From assembly GCF_963678635.1 (NCBI RefSeq), contig NW_026971074.1, forward strand, positions 7,501 through 65,664: a DNA stretch of 58,164 nucleotides, read 5' to 3'. Below are positions 46,034-58,164 of the stretch, piece by piece. A program made the translations under genes and the position numbers. The stretch comes from Symsagittifera roscoffensis (lineage: Eukaryota > Xenacoelomorpha > Acoela > Convolutidae). Every line of letters begins with the position of its first letter. Within the stretch, counting starts at the first letter, position 1. The notes below the pieces were generated by a model. The model had not been told where the DNA came from. It saw only the letters and a program-made list of their open reading frames with translations, and did not search any database.

Positions 46034-46407
46034 ACTTCATGGTAGTACGACAAAGACGAGATCAAACTTTTGTATTTAGTATATTTTCAGCAGTAAATTT
46101 AAATTTTCATTTACTGACATGATATTTGAAGAATAATCTTCAATAACCTTTTATGGCGCTAAACCTATTAATTATACAAAAACGACTGATAAAAACAACA
46201 CTAATCAGTTTTCCGTAAATCAGCTGTAAATTGAATAACATCTTGAAAAATATTTATTAAATATAAAAATACAAAAATTAGTTAGTATAAATCAGAAATT
46301 AATTTTATATATATCATCTCATCATCCCCGCTTTATGACCTAAAACACAACAGCAAATTTCAAAAACTAACAATCATCAAAACTAAAACTCTCTAATTTT
46401 AAACTAT

Positions 46408-46726
46408 CAAGGCTTATCCTTGCTTTCACTTAAATTAATTTCATTTAAAAAACAGATCATCAAGGCTTTCCTTGGATCTGTAAATTATCCTAAATCTAAA
46501 TTTTTAAATTTCTAAATATTTATACATCTGATCCTCAAGGCTTATCCTTGGATCAAATAGTACAATTTTGTTCTCCCCCTCCCAATTTAATCAATGTCTA
46601 ACGACCTCGAACGTCGATTCACTACCCAACACTTATCAAAGACCCAGAATTAACAGAAATTTTTCAACAAACTAACCATTTTAATTAAGATAAGCAGTGA
46701 AGAACTTCGAATACTCATCCTTCACT
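46408..46726 (+). other. Structured 5' leader with repeated CAAGG/CCTTG stem-loops (element C)
   Basis: CAAGG-CTTAT-CCTTG at 46408-46422; GATC-AT-CAAGG-CTTT-CCTTG-GATC at 46455-46478; GATC-CT-CAAGG-CTTAT-CCTTG-GATC at 46530-46554. Then AGTGAAG with CTTCACT at 46696-46702 and 46720-46726. Same order as element A at 4380-4686, with loop sequences varying while stems hold. Confidence 0.6.
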
Positions 46727-47076
46727 AAATCCCCCTCCTCTTAGATGACTCAGGCTAAAACACTTAAACTTAGTAAGTCATAAAAAAGTATCTAACGAAC
46801 TACTCGCGTTCTAATTATACCCGAACCTTGTGGATCGATTTACTATTCTCCAACCCTTGATCACAAATCACAACCCCTAAGTAAGATTAGGTAGGTCAAT
46901 CTTAGCTTGGAATTAATCACGAGAAATTACAAATCATTCTTCGGTATCAATATACGCTTTTCTCTCCAACCCAAATATACGACCCAAGTTCAGCTAACCA
47001 CAAAAAATTGTAAAAACTAACACTTTAAGGCATAAAAATCACTAATCAAGATTTTGCATCCATCATCCTAAACCTT

Positions 47077-47530
47077 ATGTCAAGAGACAATTTAGGAAAC
47101 AAACAAACAATCATAATACACAATTGTTTAATTGACGACGACAAATTTGACCTCGTAATCACACCACACAGACAATCAGTAGGATATATAAGAACAAAAA
47201 GACAAACACTAAGAAAGAGAATAATTAACAAACAAGAACAAATTAATAGGAAAAGATTTTCAAAACAAAGACACGCATTCTCAGAATCAGAGACAACCGC
47301 AATACAAGAATTTCACAAATTAAAAGACTCAATAAAAAAAATCACTAAATTGACGACCAACTATATTTCACTGACTCAGAAACCATGTCACCAGCATCAG
47401 TAAAAAGTAAACGAAAAATAAAAAATTGTTACGCAAACAAACCAAAACGTTTGTACAATTAGAATCAACCAATAGGACACATTGAAAAATACACACTAAC
47501 AGTAATACAACACAAAAATGATTCGCAATG
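47077..47530 (+). pseudogene. ORF1, element C (frameshifted)
   Basis: Open for 108 codons from MSRDNLGNKQT through a Lys/Arg-rich half (KRQTLRKRIINKQEQINRKR). A frameshift after DSIKK precedes the acidic patch, and the conserved C-terminal end (LYNxNQPIGHIE) is readable in another frame with Trp replaced by a stop. The end overlaps the gag start at 47518 in the same register as in B. Confidence 0.65.
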
Positions 47531-49062
47531 AAGATGACCCAGAAAATTCAGTACTTCGATTTTTAATATCACCATTAACTGAACCTCGAGGACAGATAGA
47601 ATTTTGTCAAAAATTAATAGCAAACATATTCGAAAAAGGAGGAAGTCCGTTCACAAAAGTATTTCCTGGTGTAAAAATTAAGAGACAACTTCTTGACCAC
47701 TACCTCAAAAATATATGTAATCTCACATCACAATATGGTTTATACACAAAATTAATTAGATCACCAAATGCATTTCATGACAGATATCTCATCCAAACTG
47801 ATGATGTAGATATTGATGTTTCAAAAGTCTTTACACAATACATCAAAAGCATACAATATCAAAATTCACAAAGAGCAAACTCGATATTTACAAATGATGT
47901 ATTCTCAATTATCTATAGCTATTTATCTATATTAGAATTACATGAACCTCAAGGCGATTCACCCAACCAAACATCTCGACAGACAATTGTACGAAATGAA
48001 AATACACATATTTTCAAAAACTTTGAATGCAATCCGAGAATATCTAACAAGATATGAAATAACTTAACATGTTAAACACGATTTACAAAAAATCTTAGCA
48101 TGGTTTGTAATCAATTATTTTAGTCACAACCCTGATCTTATTGAACAAGCAAGAAAACATTCTTGACCACAAAATACAGATGACGAAACTGTATTAGCAG
48201 AACAATCAGATTATTTTTGGGACCCTGAATGGTCTCATGAATCATTAATTAATATACCAGTAGATATATCAAGTCCAGCAATTAACACAATCTCTATTCA
48301 CAAAGATTATGTTAGAGTAAATCCACTACAGTTGACGCAACACCTTTAAAATATAATTCATTCTTCCCTGATAAAACAGGATATAATAGTTTAAATTCTA
48401 CATTTATGAATAATGATCACTTGAATGGAACAAGAAATCTTACACAACAAGATGTACAAAACCCATCACATTTTGTTAACGGAGAAATTGTTGAAACAAG
48501 AACAACAACAGAAGCACAACGAAGCATTTCACCTATTCAACCAAACCTTACAACTACAAAACTAAAAAATCCAACCTTACAACAAATAATCATACAATCA
48601 ACAGTAAAACCCTCTGTTGCACAAAAATATTCAAACATCGATTACCAACGTTTCTACCAGTCACAAAACCATCATACAAGCAACAAACATCGCATGGAAA
48701 TAACTTTGCAGAACATAATTACAATTATGTAAATGGACCAAAAACAACAAAACATGAAACAAATACTCAAATATTTGCACAAATTCAAAATATACCACAA
48801 TAAACTTCAAATACGGTAAATTTTCATGATCAACCACGATCCTCACAAGAACAAAGTGGAAATTATCCGTTTTTTCAACAAAAAAAACATAATGCAAATA
48901 AATAGAAAACCAAAATTAACCTCATTATTATGCACAAAATTTTGTTCCATCAGATGATTAAGAAAATTATAACCAAAATCATCAACGAGTTTACTCAAAC
49001 CAAAGACCTTGTTCTTGCAGTATTGAGCAACCAGATTGTTCTGAACCATACACACGAGATCT
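47518..49062 (+). pseudogene. gag: gag N-terminal part, element C (broken, truncated)
   Basis: Open for 179 codons from MIRNEDDPENSVLRFLISPL, with RGQIEFCQKLIANIFEKGG and YLKNICNLTSQYG matching A, B and D. A frameshift near 48050 is followed by further homologous fragments (48406-48732) up to the FEPYTR motif at the fusion point. The capsid domain lies beyond the truncation and is absent. Confidence 0.8.
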
Positions 49063-49669
49063 TTTCGTGGCTGATTACGGAGTCACGATGAGTGTCTATG
49101 TGGAGATTTTTCTTTTTGATCTTGTGGTGTAATTTTTTCTTCTAATTTTCGATTTTTTCTCTCTGTGTGAGGTATTTTTTTTGTTGTTTACGTTTTTTGA
49201 AATCTGTTTGGGAAGTTATTTGTCCTTTTTATCTAACTGCTTTTGGATGGGCTGCATATCACTGCTATGATTTTGATTTTGCTATGAGCTATTTTGAATA
49301 TTTTTAAGTCCTGTAAAAGAGTATAATTGAGTAAGTTCTCGAAGTGCGTTTTCTATCGGGTATTAAGGTGAAAGATTGTTTCGATGTAGAACGATTTCTT
49401 TTTAGTTTAAGTCTGTAAGTTTGTACGTTACATCAGATGGTTTATCAATTATTTGATACGGTCCTTTTCTGAGTGGTTGTAATTTTTTAGAAATTCTTTT
49501 TTTTTGTTTTGTAAAAATCGGAATTAAAACATATGTTCCTATTTTTAAATTTGTATCTGGGAAAAATTTGGAATTTATTTGAGAATTTTGTTTGAGAACT
49601 TTGTCTTTGTAATAACTTTTTTGTTACGTTCTGGTAAATTCCGTTGTGTTTTTTGTCTCTGATTAAAAT
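49063..49669 (-). pseudogene. Integrase C-terminal domain and tail, element D
   Basis: Matches the block at 34953-35559 in element B almost base for base. Contains worn versions of KIGTYVLIPIF, LRKGPYQIIDKPSDVTYKL and HRNNLSPYYP, with at least two stops. It ends at the junction with element C. Confidence 0.75.
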
Positions 49670-50700
49670 TCATTCGGTGTGTGTACCGGGAGCTAATTTC
49701 AAAAATTGTGGATGATGAAAATGATCTTCATCGTGGGTATGTAGTGGTAGATTGTAAAATATTGATTCTTTAGTGGGTTGGCAATAAACTTGTGCATTTT
49801 TTGAAGAGTTTGCTGTGAACATTATCCGTTTCCGTGGTTTTTGGTTGAAAACCATTTCGTAGGGTGATAGTCCTAAGGTTGTTGTTAATTGTGAATTACA
49901 AGATAGTGGGAATAGTTTTACATCTGTTGACCATTCAGTATATCGTGTGTCATTTCCATTAACGATACATCTGAGATTTTCTTGTAGTGAACGGTTCATG
50001 CCTTGGACTAATTCATTGGTCCAAGAAGCGTGAGATGTACGTGGTTCGTGTTTAATGTTATATAAGTGGCATAGTGAAATGATTTAGTTGTTTATAAATT
50101 CAGTGCCATTGTCTGTGACAAGGATTTCGGGTAAATCGAATTTTGCTATCTAGTGTTCATAAAGTGTTGTATATGCATAATAAGCGTTACAATGAGGTAC
50201 TGGGTTAAGTGCTACAAAGTGTGTAAATACATCAACTATAAGCATTATATGTGAGTTTCCTTCTGAAGAGGGCGATATCGGTCCTTTTGTATCAAATGAG
50301 ATTCTGTGGTTGAATTATAAACTTTGTCCTTAAAAGTCTCGTTTTTCTGCTAATGCATCTCGTTTTTCTGTGTGTAAATGCATCTACTATTACCATTATA
50401 TATGAATTTGCTTCTGAGGATGGTGATATTGGTCGTTTTGTGTCAAAAGAAATTCTGTGATTAAAATATAAACTTTGTGCCTTAAAATCTTGTTTTTCTG
50501 CGACTTGTTTTTGGTTTCAGACTGGTTTGTTTAATTGTTTAATTGACATGTTATGCAATCGTTACATAATTCTTTTATCCAAATTGGTGCATTTGGGAAA
50601 TAAAAATTTTGTATAAAGTTTGGTATGTTTTTCTGCTCCTGAGTGTCCTTTAGTGTGTAAAGATTGGGAGGTGTGAAAAACTATAAGCATCATACTTAAG
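49670..50700 (-). pseudogene. Integrase zinc and catalytic domains, element D (with internal duplication)
   Basis: VTDNGTEFINN near 50110 and LVQGMNRSLQENLR near 50000-49960 mark the catalytic core; the usual Glu in the latter reads Gln. The zinc-domain Cys pair (CNDCIT-like) is near 50560. A 130-bp core segment occurs twice, at 50220-50349 and 50371-50498, so the reading frame is broken. Confidence 0.8.
50220..50498 (-). repeat. Diverged tandem duplication inside integrase (element D)
   Basis: Two copies of the same integrase segment, starting tgtgtaaata at 50220 and tgtgtaaatg at 50371 (period 151), each running to a ctcgtttttctgc- or cttgtttttctgc-like end. They are only about 80% alike, so they represent two family variants placed side by side rather than a fresh duplication. 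Confidence 0.85.
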
Positions 50701-52660
50701 GGTAAGCAGCGTACTTTAATATAAGTTTTTTGGTATTCTTGAATATCTCTGTTTTGATAGTAGTGTTGTTAATTTTTCTGAAATACCTAAGAAGGATTTT
50801 GTTTCCTAGTATGGTACTATCGGCTTTAAGTGGCTTGGTTTTATACTTGTGCCAAGATTTTAGTTGTCTAATAACTGGGTCAAGGTTTTGATGTTTTTGT
50901 AACAATTCGAGCGTTATTTTTTCTGTTAATGGTAAAGAATTGTTTTCAATTTCTATTTTTGATGGAGGTATTGTATCTAGTGGGTCATGAAGGTTAAAAA
51001 CATGGTTGATTGTATATTTTGAATCAATATTTGATGGGCCTGATATATTGATATTATCAGTGAGATTTTTTCTATATAGTTTTTGTTTGAAGGGTTTTTG
51101 CTGTGTGTTGTTTTTTTTATCCATGAGGAGTTTGGTATCGGTTTGAATGTAGATTTTCCTAATAAATCTGTTTTGTAATGATTATTTTGACAATCTAGGT
51201 ATAGTGGTAAATGTTGTAGATCTTTTATTTGTGATTGGTCTACATCAGTTATTACTGCATATTTGCATTGTAATCTTGGTGATGTTTCTTCTTTTGCAAG
51301 GAAAAATTTTATTTTTTGTGGTATTTCAACTGTTGTTTTTCGTGTTAATAATTCAGGTGGTGTATTTCTACTGAGAGTATCGAGTAGTGCGATTTTTTTT
51401 CTAAATGCAGGTTTGGAAATTTCATTAAAATTAGTTGAAATCTGTAAACTCTATAGTTTGGGTTTGTTTTTTGTGTAAAAAAAAGATTATTGGTTTGTGA
51501 TCTGTAAATAGAACTGTTGGATGTTTAGATCCAAGTATCAAGAGTTCATATTCTGTGAGTGTATATATTAAGGCTGTGCATTCTCGCATTTGTGTAGAGA
51601 GTCTAAGTTCAGCGTGTGTGAATAGCCTAGAGTTTGCGGAGATGAGGTTCATTTTATTCGATCCATTTTGAGATTGTAATAGTGCTGCGCCGATGCAAAA
51701 GTTCGAGGCATGCACATGGCAAAGAATGGTTGATTGGGATCTGTAATAGTGTTAGATAATTGTTCAGTGAGAAGAGTTTTTATTTCTTCAAAGCGTTTTT
51801 GGTGTCCTGTTGTCCATTCAAAATTATTTTGTTGTCTAAGTATGTTATAGAATGGTCTTAAGTATAATTGCATTTGTATAAGTATTTAATTAAGAAGTTT
51901 AACCTTCCAAGAAATTCTTGTATTTTCTTTTTAATTGAAGGTGGTTGGAGTTTTTGGATTGCATCTATTCGAGATTTTAGTGTTATGGTGTTATAGAGAT
52001 ACGGAGTTATAGTGTTCTTTTTTATAATGTCTCCAAGGAAATTTACTCGTGTTAGAAAAAGTGGGATTTATCTGGAGCTGCTTTCATGTTTTCTTGTAGT
52101 AATATTTGATGGTAATTTTTCCAAGACAAGGAACATTTCGTCCCTTGTTTGTGATTGCATAAAAACATCATCTAAATATGTGATTGCAATTTTATTGAGT
52201 ATTAGTGGTCTGAAAATTTTACTCATAAATGCTGAAAATGCTGCTGGTCCTATGGAAATTCCATAGAATAATCTGTTGAATTCGTATTGTTGGTTTCCAA
52301 TAACGAATTGTCTTAATCGTATTGATTGATCATCAAGTGGCATTTGATTAAATGCACTATTCATATCTGCTGCTGTGAAGTATTTACCGTTTATTTTTGT
52401 GAGAATTACTTGAATTGGTTCAATAGGCCAATTACATTTAGATTCATCAATGAGTGAATTTATATATCTTGCATCTAGAACGATTTTTAATGATTCTCCT
52501 TCCGCTAAGATGATAACGGGGTTTATAAATGTAATACCTTTTGGCCGTTCTTTTTTATACTGGAGAGATGATTTCATATTGTTCTAGTATTTCAAGTAAT
52601 CGGTTAACTTTATCTTGCAAGTGAATTGGGACTTTATTTGCTGGTTGTTTTTTGAAAATG
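50701..52660 (-). pseudogene. pol: Reverse transcriptase and RNase H, element D (broken)
   Basis: 52577-52068 carries NPVIILAEGESLKIVLDARYIN, TAADMNSAFNQMPLD, FYGISIGPAAFSAFM and ITYLDDVFMQSQ, an intact set of RT active-site motifs. RNase H lies at 51873-51431 (ASNFCIGAALLQSQNG; TDHKPIIFF) with a frame change between the fingers and RNase H near 51890 and at 51715. The 51124-50696 frame (HDPLDTIPPSKIEIEN) is the linker to integrase. Confidence 0.88.
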
Positions 52661-52680
52661 TAATGGTGAATTTATTTTAT

Positions 52681-54412
52681 CGACAACAAATTTTTATGTT
52701 GCGTAAATTTTAGGGTATTTAAATAATAGGTCAGCTAGTTGTTCGAAGTCTTTTTGTGTTATCTGAGAGTGTTGAAAATTAAACATTGTTATAAACTTTT
52801 GCTGTTCTGTCGTATATTTTGAAATTTGAATTGTTGGTTTGAAATATGGTGTTTTTGTGAAATAATCTGTATTACGTTTTTCATTTCTTAAAATATTTTT
52901 AATTGACAATTCTCCATCAAGAATTGTTGATTTACATATATCTAGTAGTTGTAAAAAATTATTTACTCTATATGCTATTTCTTTTGTGGGAGAAATTGTC
53001 GCGTTAGTTTCACAATAACCTAAGAGTCCTAGTGGTAAGGCTATTTTATATGGGGAATTGTCATATATGTGTAGGGAAATCATATCAGAGTTTGAGTCTT
53101 TCATGTATTTAATAGTTAAAATTGTTACTCGGAAAAAAGTGCGAATTGGTCTGAATTCAAGGTCAGACATAAAGAGATGTTGTTTGTTTTGCTCTTTATC
53201 ATTTGAAGAATTTGTTTTATCGAAAAGTTATACATGTTTCCTGATAGTGGTTTCAGGTGTTTTTGTTCCTAATTATATATGGGGTAAAAATTAGAGAAAA
53301 CGGTGGTTGTTTGTTTATTCTTTGAAAAAATTCAATTCAGAGAGGTGTTTTTCATTCTCGTGTATTTGTCTTTTATACGAATTTTTCTAATTAAGATATT
53401 TATTATTGGTAAATATTTAGTAATAAATGGTATTCCAATGATTTTGTGTTTTATATCAGTGACATGGAAGGTTTGTTTAAATGGTTTGCCCATGAGTTTG
53501 TTTTGTTCCATCGTTCGAGTGGGAACAAGTAATAGTTGTATTTTTACGACATCAAATTTTTATGTTGCGTAAACTTTTGGGTGTTTAAATAATAGGTCAG
53601 TTAGTTGTTCGAAGTCTTTTTGTGTTATCTGAGAGTGTTGAAAATTAAACATTGTTTTTTTGCTGTTCTTCCGTGTATTTTGATAATTGAAAAGTCTGTG
53701 TAAAATAGGCTGACTCTGTGAAATAATCGATATTTAGTTTTTCATTGCTTGAAATATTATTAATTAATAATCCTTCGTCAAGAATTAATGATTGACATAC
53801 ATCTAATAGTTGTAAAACATTGTTTACTCTATACGCTATTTCTTTTGTGGGGGAAATTGTTGCGTTAGTTTCACAAAAACCTAAGAGTCCTATGGTAAGG
53901 TTATTTTATATGGAGAATTGTTATAGATGTGTAAAGAAATCATATCTGAGTTTGAGTCTTTCATGAATTTGATAGATAAAAGTCTTACTCGCAAAAATTT
54001 ATGAATTGGTCTGAATTCAAGGTCAGACATATAGAGATGTTGTTTATTTTGTTCTTTATCAGATTAGTGAACTTGTTTGTTTTGAAAATTTATACACATT
54101 TCCTGATAGTGGTTTCAGGTGTTTTCGTTCCTGATTGTATATTAGACAAAATTTAGAGAAAAATGGTGGTTGTTTATTTATTCTCTGAGAAAATGTCAAA
54201 GCTGTGTTTTTCATTCTTGTGTATTTATCTTTTATATAAGCTATACTATTTAAAATATTTATTAATGGTATATTCTTAGTAATAAATGGGGTTCCAATGA
54301 TACTATGTTTTATATCAGTGATGTGGAAGGTTTGCTTAAATGGTTTGCTCATGAGTTTGTTCTGTTCCATTGTTCGAGTGGGAACAGGGAAAAGTTGGAT
54401 TTTTGCATAATT
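52681..54412 (-). repeat. Diverged tandem duplication of the PR-RT spacer (element D)
   Basis: 52681-53547 and 53548-54412 are two copies of the same 865-bp spacer. Landmarks such as aaatttttatgttgcgtaaa (52688, 53554) and cctgatagtggtttcaggtg (53240, 54102) recur at 862-866 bases. Identity is only about 85%, with differences spread evenly. Copy one (158 open codons, 53170-52694) precedes RT directly; copy two follows the protease. Confidence 0.9.
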
Positions 54413-54940
54413 TGTTAAGATTGGTCCTTGTGCGGTTGCTAGTCTGCTTGTTGTTTTGAATGGTATTAATTTTGGGTGTAGAGTTCTTATTTCAGTCCAA
54501 GTGGGAATGTTTATAATTTTGAATCTGCTCCAGAATCTATTAAAAAAGCTTTCAAGGTCTGGTGTTTGCAATTGTTTGGATTTTGGACTTTCTAAAAGAA
54601 GTGGGATTGTCCATATTTTTTCCTTTGTACCTGTGGTTCTTTAGGTATGTTTTGATAAATGTTATTTGTGCTTAAGCATTCTATGGGTTTTTTTGTTATT
54701 TCTTCAACTATTTTTTCTATTTTTTCTTTTGTTGCGTGTTTGATACAATAAATCAGAAGAAGTTGGTCATGGTTTTGATATATGTGAGAATTAATCGTTT
54801 GTTCATATATAATAGGTTCATAGTCATTTTCAACGTTTATCATATTAATTGAAATTGTGTTTTCTGTGTCACTTTCGCTGTCTGTGGATTCGCAATTTAT
54901 GTGATTTAGTTGCAATTCTGTTGTTTTCAATACCAGGGAG
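54413..54940 (-). pseudogene. Protease and acidic N-terminal pol segment, element D
   Basis: LIDSGADSKL near 54550-54520 holds the DSGA active site but lies in another frame from the following INIPTWTEIRTLHPKL (small deletion). The 54930-54592 frame carries LQLNHINCESTDSESDTENT, conserved in A and B. The protease frame is offset from it as in element B. Confidence 0.7.
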
Positions 54941-57900
54941 GTCTGGTTGAGTTTCTTCAGTTGATTGTACTTGATTAAATTGTCTTTGATGCTTAGGTGT
55001 ACTACTCCTATAATTTTGTGGTGAATTTTGATAACGTATGTTATTCCTATATGGTGATTGAGAGTAGTTCCTTTGTCTATTGTTATAGCTTGAACTTCTG
55101 TTCTGTGAAATGTCGCGTGATCTATTTTGATAACTATTATATTTTGATCTGTTGTTAGAATAATTTTGATATCTAGGATTTCGATTGTTTGGATAGTTTC
55201 TATTCCTATCGTTGGAATAATTTGAATTTGAATGGGAACTGGTATTTAACGAAAATTCAGGTTGGTTTGAATTTGATCTTGAATAGTTATTTCGATATTG
55301 ACTATTTTGACTATGTGATCGACTATACCTGTTTTGTGAGAAATTTCGTGAATTTCTTTGGCATGGTGATCGTTCTCTATAATTTGTATTATAGAGTGAT
55401 CGCTGGTTAGAGTAATTAGATTTATTTGGAAGTGGTTTTCCTGAACTGTTATTACTATGAATGTTTTTTTTTGGGTAAAACTTGATCTTTCTTCATCTTT
55501 TGATGGAATGAGTTGTTAGGTTCTCTATATTTTTGTGGTTTATTTTGGTTATCTTGATGTTTTTGTCTGCATGCAAAAAAGCTGTCTCCGTTTCGTCGAC
55601 AAAAATTACACCATTTTTTGAATGATTGTTTGCCTTTAAAATTTGGGTTTTTCTCGTAGATGTTCAAAATTTCAGTGATTTTTTTGGATAATTCTGTATC
55701 AGAGTCGTTGATATTGTTTATCTGTGAAGTAGTAGTTTGGGTGTTGTTTACATATTGTAGCTTCAGGTTTTCTGTTTCTTCTAGTTTCATAGTGATTTCT
55801 GCTTGCTCTAGTTTATCTACTAGTTTCCTAAAGTCTAAATCTGGTTCTCGGATTGAGGAAGGATGTGATGCTCTCTTTTTTATTGCTTTTTCTCGTAATT
55901 GCGGTGTTAGAGTCATCATTAGGTTTTCTGTCATCTTTGTTCTTTTATAATCATGAGTATGGAGTGAGTATGTTTTTCGGCTAGTGTTTATATTCTTACT
56001 GCATGTTGTTTTTTTTTGTTTCATTTGGTAGTCTACGAATTTCATTTCATAAAATTCTTTGATGTAGTTTGTTTCTTTCTGAATCAAAAATTTTTGAGAA
56101 TTCTTGTGTGAATCTTTTCCAATCTGATTTTTTTTCTATAGGTTAAACTGACAATCATTTTTGGGCTGCGCCGCCAAGTGTCATTTGGATTAAAGCTGTG
56201 CATCTATGTATCCAATTTTGATGAAGTGGCGTGTTCACTGGTTCAGGTCCTATATTTAAAATTACGTTTGCTGTGACTGCGTTTACATCATCTTCTACAG
56301 AGTATTCAGGATCTGTGCCTGTGAATACCATTAGTGGTTTATTTGATGTTATTGATGATCCACCCATTAGGTATGGATTCATAAACATTTGTAGTGATTC
56401 TGCGGCATGTGGCATTTGAGAAAAAAACTGTTGGTTGGCTTTTTGTTATTTCGTGTTGTTGTAAATAATATGGTAGTGGGATTTGTTTTGCATTTGAGTT
56501 CGTTGGTGTGATTGTGTGTTGACTGGATTTTGTTGTTGAAAATTATTGTTGTGTGATGTTGGGTTATTTCTAGGTTGTCGTTTTTGTTCATTTCGTGTGT
56601 ATGGTTCAAAAATATCTGGCTGCTCAATATCTTGTTCTTGTGAGGATCTGGCTTGATCATAAGAATTTACCGTATTTGAAGTCTGTTGTGGTATCTTTTG
56701 ACTTTGTGCAAATATTTGAATATTTGTTTCAGATTTTGTTGTTTTTGGTCCATTTACATAATTGTAATTATGTTCTGCAAAGTTATTTCTTTGCAATGTT
56801 TGTTGTTTGTATGATCGTTTTATGACTGGTAGAAACGTTTGGTAATCGATGTGTGAACTTTTTTGTGCAACAGAGGGATTTACTGTTGATTGTATGATTG
56901 TTTGTTGTAACATTAGATTTTTTAATTTTGGAGTTGTAAAATTTGGTTGAATAGTTGGAATGCTTCGTTTTGCTTCTGTGGTTGTTCTTGTTTCAGCAAT
57001 TTCTTTGTTTACAAAAGGTGATGGGGTTTGTATATCTTGTTGTGTAAGATTTCTTGTTCCATTCAAGTGATCAATATTTACAAATGTAGAATTTAAACTT
57101 TATATCCTGTTCTTTCAGGGAAGAATGAATTATAATTTAAAGGTGTTGCGTCAACTGTAAGTGGATATACTCTAACATAATCTTTGTGAATAGAGATTGT
57201 GTTACTTGGTGGACTTGATATATCTGTTGGGATGTTAATAAACGATTCATGAGACCATTCAGGGTACCAAACATAATTTGATTGTTCTGCTAATACAGTT
57301 TCATCATCTGTAATTTGTGGTCAAAAATGTTTTCTTGCTTGTTCAATAAGATCAAGGTTGTGACTAAAAAAATTGATTACAAACCATGCTAACATCTTTT
57401 GTAAATCGTGTTTAATATGTTGAGTTATTTCATTTCTTGTTAGATCTTCTCGGATTGTATTTTAAAAACTTTGATAATATGTGTATTTTCTGTCGTACAA
57501 TTGTATGTCGAGATGCTTGAGTAGGTGAATCGCCTTGAGGTTCATTTAGTTCTAATATAGATAAATAGCTATAGATAAATGGGAATACATCATTTGTAAA
57601 TATCGAGTTTGCTCTTTGTGAGTTTTGATGTTTCATATTTTTTTATGTATTGTGTAAAGACTTTTGAAAATTCAATATCTACATCATCAGTTTGGATGAG
57701 ATATCTATCATGAAATGCACTTGGTGATCTGATCTCTATTGTGTAGATTCCATATTGCGATACCTTTGAGATAGATATCAAGAAGTTGTCTTTTAATTTT
57801 TACATCGTGAAATTGTTTTTGCACGGACCTTCTCCTTTTTCAAATAAGATTGTAACTAGATTTTTACAAAATTTTATATGTCCCCGAGGTTCAGTTAATG

Positions 57901-57956
57901 ACGATATTAAAAAATTGAGGTACTGAATTTTCTGGGTTATCTTCAATTCGAAACAT
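54941..57956 (-). pseudogene. gag: gag, element D (broken)
   Basis: Starts at ATG 57956. N-terminal fragments at 57956-57430 (RGHIKFCKNLV; YGIYTIEIRSPSAFHDRYL), then 57066-56446 (MNGTRNLTQQDIQTPSPFVN to the FEPYTRNEQ motif), then the capsid domain at 56415-55800. Zinc knuckle near 55620-55565 reads KWCNFCRRNGDSFFACRQ, retaining three Cys but with Asp in place of His. A Ser/Asn/Arg-rich tail extends to about 55000. Several frameshifts and stops. Confidence 0.8.
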
Positions 57957-58164
57957 TTTTGTGTTGTATTACTGTTAATGGGTAGTTTCAATGTGTCTTA
58001 TTGGTTGATTCCAATTGTACAAACGTATTGGTTTGTTTATGTAACAGTTTTTTTTATTTTACGTTTACCTTTTATTTATGCTGGTGACGTGGCTTCTGAA
58101 TCAGTGAAATATAGTTGGTCGTCATTTTGGTGAACTTTGTTTATTGAATCTTTTAAATTGTGAA
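57957..58164 (-). pseudogene. ORF1 C-terminal end, element D (cut by window edge)
   Basis: Contains the acidic YFTDSEAT-like patch near 58110 and LYNWNQPIRHIE near 58010, as in ORF1 of A-C. The N-terminal part is outside the window. A stop follows HIET, so the overlap with gag may be lost. Confidence 0.6.

Larger units (their letters stand above)
45413..49062 (+). mobile_element. Element C: 5' part of a Ty3/Gypsy-type element, fused tail to tail to element D
   Basis: LTR, PBS, leader ORF, structured leader, ORF1 and the N-terminal part of gag, all on the plus strand. Homology runs as far as the gag motif FEPYTR (tgaaccatacacacgaga, to about 49060), where the sequence switches directly to minus-strand integrase-tail sequence of element D. 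No 3' LTR is present. Confidence 0.9.
49063..58164 (-). mobile_element. Element D: pol and gag part of a Ty3/Gypsy-type element, mosaic
   Basis: Minus strand: ORF1 end and gag enter from the right edge of the window, followed by protease, spacer (duplicated), RT, RNase H and integrase (internally duplicated), ending at 49063 in the integrase tail where it meets element C. env and 3' LTR are missing. The 5' LTR would be beyond the window. Confidence 0.9.

Overview
This is eukaryotic, AT-rich, repeat-dominated DNA, probably from an invertebrate animal. A nematode or other ecdysozoan is my guess, and the sequence does not settle it. I found no intact host gene, rRNA, tRNA or CRISPR array. Nearly everything recognisable is retroelement DNA: four copies (A-D) of one large Ty3/Gypsy-type, retrovirus-like family (LTR, gag, pol and, where retained, an env-like region), plus one old BEL/Pao element.

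Layout. 1-1150 is a minisatellite with a 28-29 bp unit and a ~372 bp higher-order period, ending in an inverted unit and a poly-C tract. 1208-3370 holds no recognisable gene apart from a decayed minus-strand remnant with a C2H2-like motif. Element A (+, 3371-~17180) has a 5' LTR, PBS, structured leader, ORF1, gag, pol and part of env, is full of stops and frameshifts, and lacks its 3' end. 17181-19099 is unassigned DNA with GTACTG-rich inverted repeats. ~19100-23960 (-) is a dead BEL/Pao element with recognisable gag, protease, RT, RNase H and integrase remnants. Element B (-, 25613-44409) is structurally complete at 18.8 kb: two LTRs (410 and 394 bp, about 2% substitutions), a 4-bp target duplication TCAT, PBS, leader ORF, ORF1, gag, pol, env and further 3' ORFs. 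Element C (+, 45413-~49060) runs from a 5' LTR into gag. It is joined tail to tail to element D (-, ~49060 to the window end), which carries pol and gag and continues beyond the window.

How the parts relate. In genomic order the family carries LTR, PBS, a 48-52 codon leader ORF, a leader with stem-loops, a basic ORF1 overlapping the gag start, a long gag (capsid domain, zinc knuckle, Ser/Arg/Asn-rich tail), protease, an unusual ~300-residue spacer, RT, RNase H, integrase with a charged tail, a conserved non-coding block, and env. Every copy is coding-dead, but the copies preserve covarying palindromes in the LTR and stem-loops in the leader.

The most interesting signals are: the covarying LTR palindrome; the leader stem-loops; a conserved 79-nt two-motif block before env; a possible second, diverged env-like module in B; and evidence of recombination between copies. 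In particular, B carries a 633-bp block about 99% identical to D that includes about 19 nt across the C/D fusion point. D also contains two internal duplications whose halves are diverged, as expected for mosaics.
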